Origin: CBDHDJ01 sp965261645
GTDB taxonomy: Bacteria; Pseudomonadota; Alphaproteobacteria; SHVV01
Assembly: GCA_965261645.1 (NCBI GenBank)
Contig: CBDHDJ010000004.1
Coordinates: forward strand, 1,674,001-1,738,000
DNA: 64,000 nucleotides
Reading direction: 5' to 3'
Position 1 is the stretch's first letter, and each line of letters starts with the position of its first letter. The translations under genes were made by a program, and so were the position numbers. The notes under the pieces are model-generated. The model did not search any database. It had not been told where the DNA came from and saw only the letters and a list, made by a program, of their open reading frames with translations. Shown piece after piece: positions 8,969 to 17,420 of the stretch.

Positions 8969-9759
8969 TTTTCTTTCGCTTCGAGGCGGATGACCGGCGC
9001 GTCGAGCTCGTCTGCCGCGTCGTCGTCGCCGAGCTCGATGCGCTCGATGCTTTCGCTCCGTTTAGTGACCTTCTCGGTCGAGATGCGAATGTTGCGCATG
9101 TCCTCGCTCGCCTGCTCGAAGTGGCGCTGCAATTTGCCGACCCTCTCGTCGAGCCGCCCGACATCCTCGGCCATCGCCTGGACCTCGGCCTGGATGATTC
9201 CCGCCTGCTCGTGCATCTGCACGTCGCGCAGCACCCGATAGCTTTCGAGCGGGAACTTGGCGTCGACGACGATCGGCCCCGGCGGGTTGGGCAGGCGGAT
9301 CAAGCAATCGGCGCGCCGGTTGTTTGTGAGTGTGGCCTGGAACGTGTAGGCCGCCGGCGGCAACGCATTTTCCACGAGATCGCCAAGCTGCACCTCGCCG
9401 AAGGCGCCGCGGGCCTGCTTGTTGGAGAGGATATCCTGCAGACCGACGACCTGGCCCGAAAGCTCCTTGCTCACATGGGCGATACTTTTTTGCGCCTCGT
9501 CGATGACACTCAGGCGTGTCTTGAGCTCGCCCAGGGTTTCCGCCGTCTTGGTCGCCGATTGCTCGAGGCCGTCGCCGAGCGTCTTGGTGAGCTGGTCGAG
9601 CCGGCCCGCCAACGCAATTTGGGTTTGGGCGAGGGTATCGATGGTCTGGCCGAGCGCATCGCGGTTGTGCTGTCCGCGCCGGCTCAACAGGGCGATCACG
9701 ACGCCGGCAAGAACCAAACCGAGGACGAACGTAACAATGAGCGGAACTGCGTTTTCCAT
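8965..9759 (-). pseudogene. rmuC: RmuC-family protein with a large internal in-frame deletion
   Basis: The 264-aa product has an N-terminal membrane helix (8-25), a coiled-coil region, and the RmuC core start (LQDILSNKQARGAFGEVQL, then IVVDAKFPLESYR). It then jumps straight to RDVQMHEQAGIIQAEV and VGRLDERVGKLQRHF, which belong near the C-terminus of normal RmuC (usually about 400-470 aa). The roughly 110 residues that normally lie between, including the conserved HI..IA.KYI..GET segment and the PSEA/AEIH region, are absent. The frame stays open across the junction near 9236-9240. RmuC is a putative nuclease-like protein linked to limiting DNA inversions; without this core it is probably inactive. 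The deletion is my inference from the remembered family pattern. Confidence 0.75.
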
Positions 9760-9904
9760 GATCGATGGTCGAGCGCGGGCTCGATCAATCCTGCCGACGT
9801 TGCCACTACTTTATCATGCCCGCCCGATCGTCGCATGGCGTCCGCTTGACGGCCGGCGCAGGCTCCCCTAGGTAGTTGGCACGAAACGGTTTTATGGCGG
9901 AGAC

Positions 9905-10429
9905 ATGGCCCTTTTGACCATCATTACCGCGCCCGATCCCCGGCTCAAGTCCAAATCGGCCCCGATCGAGAAGGTCGACAGGGCTCTGCGCAAGCAAATC
10001 GACGATATGGTCGAGACCATGTACGCGGCGCCGGGCATGGGGCTGGCGGCGGTGCAGATCGGCGTGCACCGGCGCGTCCTGGTGCTCGATCCGGCGCGCG
10101 AGGGCGAGGAGTCCTTGCTCCTTCGGCTGATCAATCCCGAGCTCGTCTGGGCCTCCGATGATGTCGCGGTCTACGAGGAAGGATGCCTGTCGCTGCCCGA
10201 ATTCTACGCCGACGTCGAGCGCCCGGCGCGCGTCAAGGTCCGCTACCTCGATGTCGACGGGCGCGCGGCCACAATCGAGGCCGAGGGATTCCTTGCCACC
10301 TGCGTTCAGCATGAGATGGATCATCTCGAGGGGACGCTGTTCGTCGATCACCTGTCGGCCGTCCGGCGCAGCGTCATCCTGCGCAAGCTGGCCAAGGCAA
10401 AGAAGCAGCAGGCCCGCAAAAGCGCCTGA
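9905..10429 (+). CDS. def: Peptide deformylase
   Basis: The 174-aa metalloenzyme removes the N-formyl group from nascent proteins. All three family motifs are present: GMGLAAVQIG (GxGxAAxQ), EGCLSLPE (metal Cys) and QHEMDHLEG (HExxH). Nothing is missing. It starts the def-fmt-truA unit; its TGA overlaps the ATG of fmt. Confidence 0.97.
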   Translation: MALLTIITAPDPRLKSKSAPIEKVDRALRKQIDDMVETMYAAPGMGLAAVQIGVHRRVLVLDPAREGEESLLLRLINPELVWASDDVAVYEEGCLSLPEFYADVERPARVKVRYLDVDGRAATIEAEGFLATCVQHEMDHLEGTLFVDHLSAVRRSVILRKLAKAKKQQARKSA

Positions 10430-11364
10430 TGATGGAGCCCCTCCGGCTGGTCTTCATGGGGACCCCGGATTTCGCCGTGCCGGTCCTCGACACCCTGCGA
10501 GATGCGGGTCACGCCGTCGTTGCCGTTTACACCCAGCCGCCGCGCGGGGCGGGACGGGGGAAAAAGACTCGTCTCACGCCGGTGCAACGCTTCGCCCTAG
10601 CACGGCACATCGAGGTCCGTACTCCGGGGCGCTTGAAGGATGAGGGTGTCGTGGACGGCTTCACGGCGCTCGGGGCCGACGCGGCGGTCGTCGTCGCCTA
10701 TGGCCTGATTCTGCCGCCGGCCGTACTCGCGGCGCCGCGTCTTGGGTGTCTGAACCTCCACGCCTCGCTGTTGCCGCGCTGGCGTGGCGCCGCGCCCATC
10801 CCGCGGGCGATCATGGCAGGTGACGCAGTGAGCGGGCTCACAGTGATGCGCATGGACGCGGGGCTCGATACCGGCCCGATCCTGCTCACGGAAGACGTGC
10901 CGATCGGGCCCATCACCACGGCGGGCGAACTCCACGACGAGATGGCCCAGCGCGGCGGCCCGCTGATGGTGCGCGCGCTCGCCGGGGTGGCCGCAGGTGA
11001 GCTTGCGGACCGCCCCCAGCCGGCGGAGGGCGTCACCTATGCGGCCAAGCTCGCGCCCGGGGACGAGCGCATCGATTGGCGCCGCCCGGCCGCCGACCTC
11101 GAACGCCAGGTCCGCGCGCTGGCCCCGCGGCCCGGCGCCTGGTTCGTGTGCGCGGGCGAGCGAATCAAGGTCGCGGCCGCGGCGCTCGCATCGCCCGCCG
11201 GCGGTGATCCGGGCGTCGTGCTCGATGATCGCTTGACGGTGGCCTGTGGCGCCGGCGCCCTCGGACTTGAAATCCTGCAACGCGCCGGGCGCAAACCGTT
11301 GACGGCAGAGGAGTTCCTGCGCGGCTTCGCGGTGCCAGCAGGCACGCGGCTCGAGCTGCCATGA
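10429..11364 (+). CDS. fmt: Methionyl-tRNA formyltransferase
   Basis: The 311-aa enzyme formylates initiator Met-tRNA with 10-formyl-tetrahydrofolate. It has the N-terminal LVFMGTPDFAVPVLDTL, the catalytic region NLHASLLPRWRGAAPIPRAIMAGD with Asn-His, MDAGLDTGPIL, and a C-terminal OB-like domain starting near YAAKLAPGDERIDW. Two adjacent ATG codons (10429 and 10432) overlap the def stop. It is followed by truA with an ATGA overlap. Confidence 0.97.
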   Translation: MMEPLRLVFMGTPDFAVPVLDTLRDAGHAVVAVYTQPPRGAGRGKKTRLTPVQRFALARHIEVRTPGRLKDEGVVDGFTALGADAAVVVAYGLILPPAVLAAPRLGCLNLHASLLPRWRGAAPIPRAIMAGDAVSGLTVMRMDAGLDTGPILLTEDVPIGPITTAGELHDEMAQRGGPLMVRALAGVAAGELADRPQPAEGVTYAAKLAPGDERIDWRRPAADLERQVRALAPRPGAWFVCAGERIKVAAAALASPAGGDPGVVLDDRLTVACGAGALGLEILQRAGRKPLTAEEFLRGFAVPAGTRLELP

Positions 11365-12107
11365 CTCGCTATCGCATCACTCTCGAATATGACGGCACCG
11401 ATTTCGTCGGCTGGCAGCGCCAGGCCAACGGCCCCTCGATCCAGGCGGCTTTGGAAGAGGCGATCCACGCGTTCTGCGGCGAGCAGGTTCAGGTGTTCGG
11501 CGCGGGGCGGACCGATGCCGGCGTCCACGCCCTGGGCCAGGCCGTGCATTTCGATCTGGCCCGGCCGCACCCGGCCGGTACGGTCTGCCAAGCGGTCAAC
11601 TTCCATCTCAAGCCGGCGCCCATCGTCGTCCTCGAGGCGCGCGCAGCGGCACCCGATTTCCACGCCCGTTTCTCCGCCACCGCGCGCCATTACCTCTACC
11701 GCATCCTCAATCGCCGCCCGCCATCCGCACTGGCCGCCGGCCGGGTGTGGCACGTGCCGGCTCGGCTGAACGCCCGGGCCATGCAGCGCGCCGCCCAGCA
11801 CTTGGTCGGGCGGCACGATTTCACCACGTTCCGTTCGGCGCGATGCCAGGCGGATTCGCCCATCAGGACCCTTGATACGCTCGACGTGCGCCGGCGCCAC
11901 GAGGACATTCACATCACCGCGACAGCGCGCTCGTTCCTGCACAACCAGGTGCGCGCCATGGTGGGTACCCTCAAGCGCGTCGGCGAGGGCGCGATGACGG
12001 CGGAGGACGTGGCCGCAGCGCTCGCCGCGTGCGACCGCCGGGCAGCCGGGCCCACGGCGCCGGCGCACGGGCTTTACCTCGCGGCGGTTGATTACCCGGA
12101 CGGTTGA
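11361..12107 (+). CDS. truA: tRNA pseudouridine(38-40) synthase
   Basis: The 248-aa enzyme modifies uridines 38-40 in tRNA anticodon arms. The N-terminal RITLEYDGTDFVGWQRQ and the catalytic GAGRTDAGVHALGQ (Asp) are intact, as is SFLHNQVRAMVGTL near the C-terminus. It is coupled to fmt by ATGA. Its 3' end overlaps the convergent membrane-protein gene by 16 bp. Confidence 0.97.
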   Translation: MTRYRITLEYDGTDFVGWQRQANGPSIQAALEEAIHAFCGEQVQVFGAGRTDAGVHALGQAVHFDLARPHPAGTVCQAVNFHLKPAPIVVLEARAAAPDFHARFSATARHYLYRILNRRPPSALAAGRVWHVPARLNARAMQRAAQHLVGRHDFTTFRSARCQADSPIRTLDTLDVRRRHEDIHITATARSFLHNQVRAMVGTLKRVGEGAMTAEDVAAALAACDRRAAGPTAPAHGLYLAAVDYPDG

Positions 12108-12685
12108 GCCACGACCGAGACCAACAGCGCGTCCGCGCCCCTATCGATGAAGATGGTGAACAGCAGATCGAGGAACACCAGCGCAATAGCGGTAAACGGA
12201 CCCGCTTGCAGCACGTTGCGAGCGATGAACCACTGGTAGAACAGGAGGCCGAGGGTCACAACGAAGGTGAGCGGCGCCGCGATTCCGGCGGACAGGGCGC
12301 CCGTCGTGCTGAGAAGCGCGAGCGGAAAAAAGATGGCAGTCTGGATGATCGCGGACCAGTTCAGCGCGATGATGTAGGGAATGTAGGTTTCGGTCAGGCC
12401 GAGCAGCCGGCAGAGAAAGATCATCGCAACGGGAAAGACGATCCAGCTCAGCCCGTAGGCGATTCCCTTGACGAATACAATCGCGCCCGGACCGGCCCCG
12501 GCCGGAACGTTGCCGGCATCGATCACCACCATGATCGCGTAAACCGGCGCGATCAGCGCGGCGGCAAAAAATGAGCGCCAGAACCCCTCGATGGAGACCT
12601 CGAACCACTGGACCCCCGTCGGGTCGAGAAGCAACAAGCGCCATGCACCGTAAAGCGATCGGCCGATTTCCGTTCCTGTCGGCAT
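12092..12685 (-). CDS. Polytopic membrane protein, possibly Yip1-like
   Basis: The 197-aa protein is dominated by about five hydrophobic segments (starting near residues 37, 65, 100, 122 and 170) separated by short loops. The N-terminal LLLLDPTGVQWFEVSIEGFWRSFFAA region precedes the first membrane segment. The pattern of a short soluble N-terminus then a five-helix bundle resembles bacterial Yip1-domain proteins, but I see no decisive motif. It lies 16 bp downstream of dapE on the same strand and may be read in that operon. Function unknown. Confidence 0.7.
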   Translation of the reverse strand: MPTGTEIGRSLYGAWRLLLLDPTGVQWFEVSIEGFWRSFFAAALIAPVYAIMVVIDAGNVPAGAGPGAIVFVKGIAYGLSWIVFPVAMIFLCRLLGLTETYIPYIIALNWSAIIQTAIFFPLALLSTTGALSAGIAAPLTFVVTLGLLFYQWFIARNVLQAGPFTAIALVFLDLLFTIFIDRGADALLVSVVAQPSG

Positions 12686-12701
12686 GGGCGGCGGCAGCCG
12701 G

Positions 12702-13862
12702 CTAAAGGGCGAAATATCGTTCGAGAACAGCGCAGTAGACCCGGGTAAGGGCCTGCAGATCGGCGAGCCGCGTGTGCTCGTTCACCTTGTGCATGGTCTG
12801 GCTGATGAGGCCGAATTCAGCGACGGGACAGGCATCTTTGATGAAGCGGGCATCGGAGGTCCCGCCCGAGGTGCTGAGCTCGGGCTCGACGCCGATCGTC
12901 GCCTTGATCGCCTCGACCACGAGATCGGTGAACGGGCCCGGCGGCGAAACGAAGGCCTCGCCGCTGACCGCGATCGCGAGCTCGTAGGCACCTTCCACGC
13001 CATCGAGCTTTTCGCGCAACCAGCGGATCACGCCCTTTGATCTGTGCTCGTCGTTGAAGCGAACATTGAACCTGGCCCGCACCGTCGCCGGGATCACGTT
13101 GGTGGCCTGGTTGCCGACATCGATCGAAGTGATCTCGAGGTTGGAGGGCTGAAAGTGATCGTTGCCCTCATCCAGCAGGTCCGCTGTGAGGGCGCTCAGC
13201 ATCGCAATCAGGCGCGGGATCGGGTTGTCGGCGAGCTGAGGGTAGGCGACGTGGCCCTGGACGCCGGTGACCGCAAGCTCGGCGTTCAAGCTGCCACGGC
13301 GGCCGATCTTGACCATCTCGCCGAGTTCTCGCGGATTGGTCGGCTCACCCACCAGGCAGTGGTCGATGACTTCGCCGTTTTCGCGCATCCAGTCCAGCAC
13401 TTTGACCGTGCCGTTGACCGCGACGCCTTCCTCGTCGCCGGTAATCAACAGGCTGATCGAGCCCGGCACCTCGCCGCCGCGCGCCGTCAGGAATTGCGAG
13501 AGAGCTTCGATGAAACAGGCGATGGCGCCTTTCATGTCCGCCGCACCGCGGCCAAAGAGCGCATTGTCGATGATCTCGCCGGCGAACGGGTCCTGCGACC
13601 ACGCGTCACGCTCGCCGATCGGCACCACGTCGGTATGGCCGGCGTAGCAGAAGTTGGGTGCTGCCGAGCCGAACCGGGCATAGAGATTGTCGACCTCCGC
13701 CTCACCTTCGGAGGTGAACCGCAGCCGGTGGCAAGCAAACCCTAGGGTGGCCAGCGTGCGTTCGAGGATGTCGAGCGCGCCTTCGTCGCGCGGCGTCACG
13801 CTCGCGCAGCGAATCAGCTCCTGCGCCAGCGCCAAGGCATCGATGTCGACTTGGTTCGTCAC
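12702..13862 (-). CDS. dapE: Succinyl-diaminopimelate desuccinylase
   Basis: The 386-aa di-zinc hydrolase releases LL-diaminopimelate in the succinylase branch of lysine and peptidoglycan precursor synthesis. M20-family motifs are intact: YAGHTDVVPIGE (His/Asp), GRGAADMKGA, LLITGDEEG (catalytic Glu pair), GEPTNP, and the C-terminal STSGGTSDARFI. The start is GTG at 13860-13862 (VTNQVDIDALALAQELI), which gives the family length; the frame is open further upstream into dapD but without a family match. dapD ends 28 bp upstream on the same strand. Confidence 0.95.
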   Translation of the reverse strand: MTNQVDIDALALAQELIRCASVTPRDEGALDILERTLATLGFACHRLRFTSEGEAEVDNLYARFGSAAPNFCYAGHTDVVPIGERDAWSQDPFAGEIIDNALFGRGAADMKGAIACFIEALSQFLTARGGEVPGSISLLITGDEEGVAVNGTVKVLDWMRENGEVIDHCLVGEPTNPRELGEMVKIGRRGSLNAELAVTGVQGHVAYPQLADNPIPRLIAMLSALTADLLDEGNDHFQPSNLEITSIDVGNQATNVIPATVRARFNVRFNDEHRSKGVIRWLREKLDGVEGAYELAIAVSGEAFVSPPGPFTDLVVEAIKATIGVEPELSTSGGTSDARFIKDACPVAEFGLISQTMHKVNEHTRLADLQALTRVYCAVLERYFAL

Positions 13863-13890
13863 GTGATCTCGTTTGTGCCGCGCCCGGCCG

Positions 13891-14751
13891 TCAGTCACGC
13901 AGGAGCTCGTTGACCGAGGTCTTGGACCGCGTCTGGGCATCGACATGTTTGACGATGACGACGCAGTAGAGGCTCGGGCCAGGCCGGCCGTCTGCGAGCG
14001 CTTTGCCCGGCAAGCTGCCCGGCACCACCACCGAAAGGGCCGGCACCCGGCCATACAGAATTTCGCCGCTCGCCCGATCGACGATCTTGGTCGACGCGCC
14101 GAGATAGACCCCCATCGAGAGGACCGCGCCGTGCTCGACGACAACGCCCTCGGCGACCTCGGAGCGCGCGCCGATGAAGCAGTCGTCCTCGATGATCACC
14201 GGGCTGGCCTGCAGGGGCTCGAGCACGCCGCCGATGCCCGCGCCGCCGGAGATGTGGCAGTTCTTGCCGATCTGCGCGCAGCTCCCCACCGTTGCCCAGG
14301 TGTCGATCATCGTGCCGCTGTCGACATAGGCGCCGAGGTTCACGAAGCTCGGCATGAGTACGACGCCCGGCGCAATGAAGGCCGAGTGGCGCACGACAGA
14401 GCCGGGCACGGCGCGAAAGCCGGCCTCGCGAAAATTGGCTTCGTCCCAGTTGGCGAACTTCGAGGCGACCTTGTCGAACCACGGCGTATTGGGCCCCGGC
14501 CCGCCCGGGATGGGGCTCATGTCAAAAAGCCGGAACGACAGCAGGACCGCCTTTTTGAGCCATTGATTGACGTGCCAGACACCGGCTTGCTTCTCAGCGA
14601 CACGCGCGTGGCCGCGATCGAGCAGATCGAGCGCTGTTTCGATGGCATCACGCGTCTCGCCCTTGGTGCTGGGCGAGACCGTCTCACGCTGGTCCCAGGC
14701 CGCGTCGATAATCGGTTGAAGGTTCTGCGTTGCCACGCGGGGTAACCTCAA
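13891..14751 (-). CDS. dapD: 2,3,4,5-tetrahydropyridine-2,6-dicarboxylate N-succinyltransferase
   Basis: The 286-aa acyltransferase transfers succinyl from succinyl-CoA to tetrahydrodipicolinate, the step before transamination and DapE. The left-handed parallel beta-helix hexapeptide region runs through VVRHSAFIAPGVVLMPSFVN, GAYVDSGTMIDTWATVGSCA, HISGGAGIGGVLEP and VVEHGAVLSMGVYLG. It forms a dapD-dapE unit. dapC is not visible nearby. Confidence 0.96.
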   Translation of the reverse strand: MRLPRVATQNLQPIIDAAWDQRETVSPSTKGETRDAIETALDLLDRGHARVAEKQAGVWHVNQWLKKAVLLSFRLFDMSPIPGGPGPNTPWFDKVASKFANWDEANFREAGFRAVPGSVVRHSAFIAPGVVLMPSFVNLGAYVDSGTMIDTWATVGSCAQIGKNCHISGGAGIGGVLEPLQASPVIIEDDCFIGARSEVAEGVVVEHGAVLSMGVYLGASTKIVDRASGEILYGRVPALSVVVPGSLPGKALADGRPGPSLYCVVIVKHVDAQTRSKTSVNELLRD

Positions 14752-14829
14752 GCGCTATGCCGAGCCGACGGATCGGCGCTTCGATGGCGGCCCAAGCCCG
14801 GCGCGAACATAACCGGGCGAGCGGCCCTG

Positions 14830-15549
14830 TCAACCGCCCTGGGCGTGGGTTTGCCGGGTGAGCTCCATGAGCCACGTCGCGAGATCGTCGACCACGTGGT
14901 GAATGTGACCGCCCTCCGAGTTGGCGCGCGAGTAGGGCGTGTCGTTCGGCACCCACACGGTGGTCATGCCGAGCGCGGCGGCCGGAATGAGATTGCGAGC
15001 GATGTCCTCGACCATCACCGCGCCCGTCGGCTCGATGCGATGGCGTTCGATGAGCCGCTGATAGGTGCCCTGGAAAGGTTTCGGTAAGTAATTCGCGGCC
15101 TTGATATCGAAAATGGCCTCGAAATGATGGCCGACGCCAAGCCGCGCCATCACGCGGTTGGCGTGAGACAGGGTCGCGCTCGTGAAGACGAGCTTGCGGC
15201 CCGGCAGCTTGTCGAGGGCCTGGTTCAGGATGTCACTCGGCGGGAGGTGATCCATGCTGATGTCATGGACATAATCGAGGAAGGCCTCCACGTCGATGTC
15301 GTGAATCTCGATCATCGCGCGAAACGTGCTACCGTGGCTCGCGATGTAATTCTCACGAAGCGCGCGCACCTCGGTCTTGTCGAGGCCTAGGGTCTGCGCC
15401 ACGAACGCGCTGATGCGTTGGTCAACCTGGGTGAACACGTCGTAACGCGCAGGATAGAGCGTGTTGTCGAGATCAAAGATCCACACGTCGGCATGGGAGA
15501 AATTGTCCCAGCTTGGCGTTTGGGCGTGGGCGACGCTCGATTTTGGCAT
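14830..15549 (-). CDS. HAD-superfamily pyrimidine 5'-nucleotidase
   Basis: The 239-aa protein has HAD motif I in WIFDLDNTLYP (nucleophile Asp), motif II VFTSATLSHA, and motif III/IV KPFQGTY with MVEDIARNLIPA. This set, with the DLDNTLYP and NTPYSRANSEGGHIHHVVDDL ending, is typical of the pyrimidine 5'-nucleotidase (SSM1/PyrimNt) group, which sits next to dap genes in many alphaproteobacteria. It would dephosphorylate UMP/CMP-like substrates. The upstream 177 bp to the EAL gene is divergent promoter space. Confidence 0.87.
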   Translation of the reverse strand: MPKSSVAHAQTPSWDNFSHADVWIFDLDNTLYPARYDVFTQVDQRISAFVAQTLGLDKTEVRALRENYIASHGSTFRAMIEIHDIDVEAFLDYVHDISMDHLPPSDILNQALDKLPGRKLVFTSATLSHANRVMARLGVGHHFEAIFDIKAANYLPKPFQGTYQRLIERHRIEPTGAVMVEDIARNLIPAAALGMTTVWVPNDTPYSRANSEGGHIHHVVDDLATWLMELTRQTHAQGG

Positions 15550-15726
15550 GGATGGGCGCGTAGTCTCGGCCGTGAACCAGGGGTTTCATGACTCTGTGTC
15601 GAGGCGTGCTAAAATCTATATCACATCACGGGCGAAGGTCCCGCCGAGATTGGCGCCGGAACGACGCTAGGGCGCGCGAACCTGAGGGGACGCGCCCGGG
15701 GCCGCCTCGCGAGGTGTGCAGGTAGG

Positions 15727-17399
15727 ATGAGCGATCAACATACCGTCGTGACCAATCCGCGGAGCGACCGCGACCGCTTCGTCGCGTTCGCGTTTGCGGC
15801 AGCCGACGCGTCGTTGAGCTCGATGTCGAGCGCAACATCAGCTATGCCGCGGGCGCCGTCCAACGGTTGTCGGGCCAATCCGCCGACAAGCTGATCGGCA
15901 CGCCGTTCATCGACGTCGTGGTCAAAGAGGATCACCGCCTCATCCGCGCTTCCTTCGCCACCGCGGAAAGCCAAAGCCGCTTCGGTCCCGTCAATATCCG
16001 GCTCGTCGGCTCGTCCGGTCGACCGCAATCCGTGGCGCTGTTCGGCTCCCATCTGCCGGGCCGCGCCAACCGCCTGTTTCTCGCCATGAGCGCGCATCGC
16101 ATCGCGCCGGTGACCACGGTCAGCGAAAATGTCGACCGCGACCCCGAGACGGGCTTGCTCACCAAGGACTCCTTTGCCGATGTCGCCCTCGAGGCGTTGA
16201 AGAGCGGGGCGGATCAGGACACGCCCTACAGCATGACGCTGCTCAATGTCGAAGGTTTCGACGAGCTGGAGGGGCGGCTCGGCGACGATAAGGCCGGCGA
16301 ATTTATCTCCGACATCACGGCCCACCTCCAGGTCCATTCGGTCAACGGCGAGACGGTAGGACGTATCGACGACAACCAATTCGGGCTCGTCCACGACCCC
16401 GCGGTGGATGTCTCGTCCCTCGAGGGCTCGATCGCCGCCCGGGCCCGCGAGGTCGATCCCGAGGGCAAAGGTGTTCAGGTCGAGGCCAGCACGGTGGCTT
16501 TGGAAGGTGACGACGTTTCCGAGGAGGACAACGCGCGAGCGCTCCTCTACACGATCAACAAGTTCTCGGAACAGCACGGCGACTTCACCGTCGATGCACT
16601 GTCCCAAGGCTACAAGATGATGCTCGACGATACCCGCGAGCGCATCGCCGAGTTCAAGAGCGCCATCGATACCGGCAAGTTCGACACCGTGTTCCAGCCC
16701 ATCGTCGATCTCAAGACCCGCGATATTCACCATTCCGAGGCGCTGGTCCGCTTCCAATGCTCGCACAACGGAAAATCGCCCTTTGAGCTCATCACCTTTG
16801 CCGAGGACGTGGGCGTCATCGGCGATTTCGATCTGGCGATGTGCCGCAAGGTGATCGACAAGATCCGCCGCGCCAAGGACAACGGCGATATCCTCAGCAT
16901 CGCCGTCAACCTCTCCGGCCGCTCGCTGGAAAGCCCGGGCTTCGTGCGCGCCTTCCTCGATCTGCTCAAGTCGTGCGATGGCATGCGCGAGCAGCTCATG
17001 TTCGAGGTGACCGAATCCGCCAAGATCACCGATCTCGAGACGACCAACAACATCCTCCACGATCTACGCTCGAGGGGGCACCATGTCTGTCTCGACGATT
17101 TCGGCGCCGGCGCCTCGGCCTTCCAGTATTTGCGAGCCCTCGATATCGACTTCGTCAAGATCGACGGCATCTATGTGCGCGAGGCGCTGGTCAAGCCGAA
17201 CGGCAAGCCGTTCCTGCGCGCCATGGCGACGCTGTGCAGCGATCTTGGGATCGAGACCATCGGCGAAATGGTCGAAGACGAGCCGGTCGCGGCCTTCCTG
17301 ATCGAGGCCGGCGTCCGCTACGGCCAGGGTTATCTGTTCTGCAAACCCTCGGTCGGCGTCGTCAGTCAGGGGAGGCAGCCCGACTCCGGCACCGAGTGA
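15727..17399 (+). pseudogene. PAS / degenerate GGDEF / EAL phosphodiesterase gene with 5' frameshift
   Basis: An ATG at 15727 opens a frame reading MSDQHTVVTNPRSDRDRFVAFAFA and continuing AAADA, then the sense moves to another frame at about 15811 (VELDVERNISYAAGAV, then QRLSGQSADKLIG). One base appears missing: GACGCG|TCGTTGAG would read ADALVEL with one extra C. Downstream are a PAS domain, a degenerate GGDEF (DDNQF where GGDEF should be) and an EAL domain with SEALVRF, VNLSGRS, FEVTES, LDDFGAGAS, VKIDG and GQGY, so the catalytic residues look present. As sequenced, an in-frame internal start (for example GTG 15921-15923) would be needed. The product would hydrolyse c-di-GMP. It is followed 21 bp later by the GGDEF gene. 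Confidence 0.8.
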
Positions 17400-17420
17400 G
17401 GGCCAGGGCGCAAAGCGATC

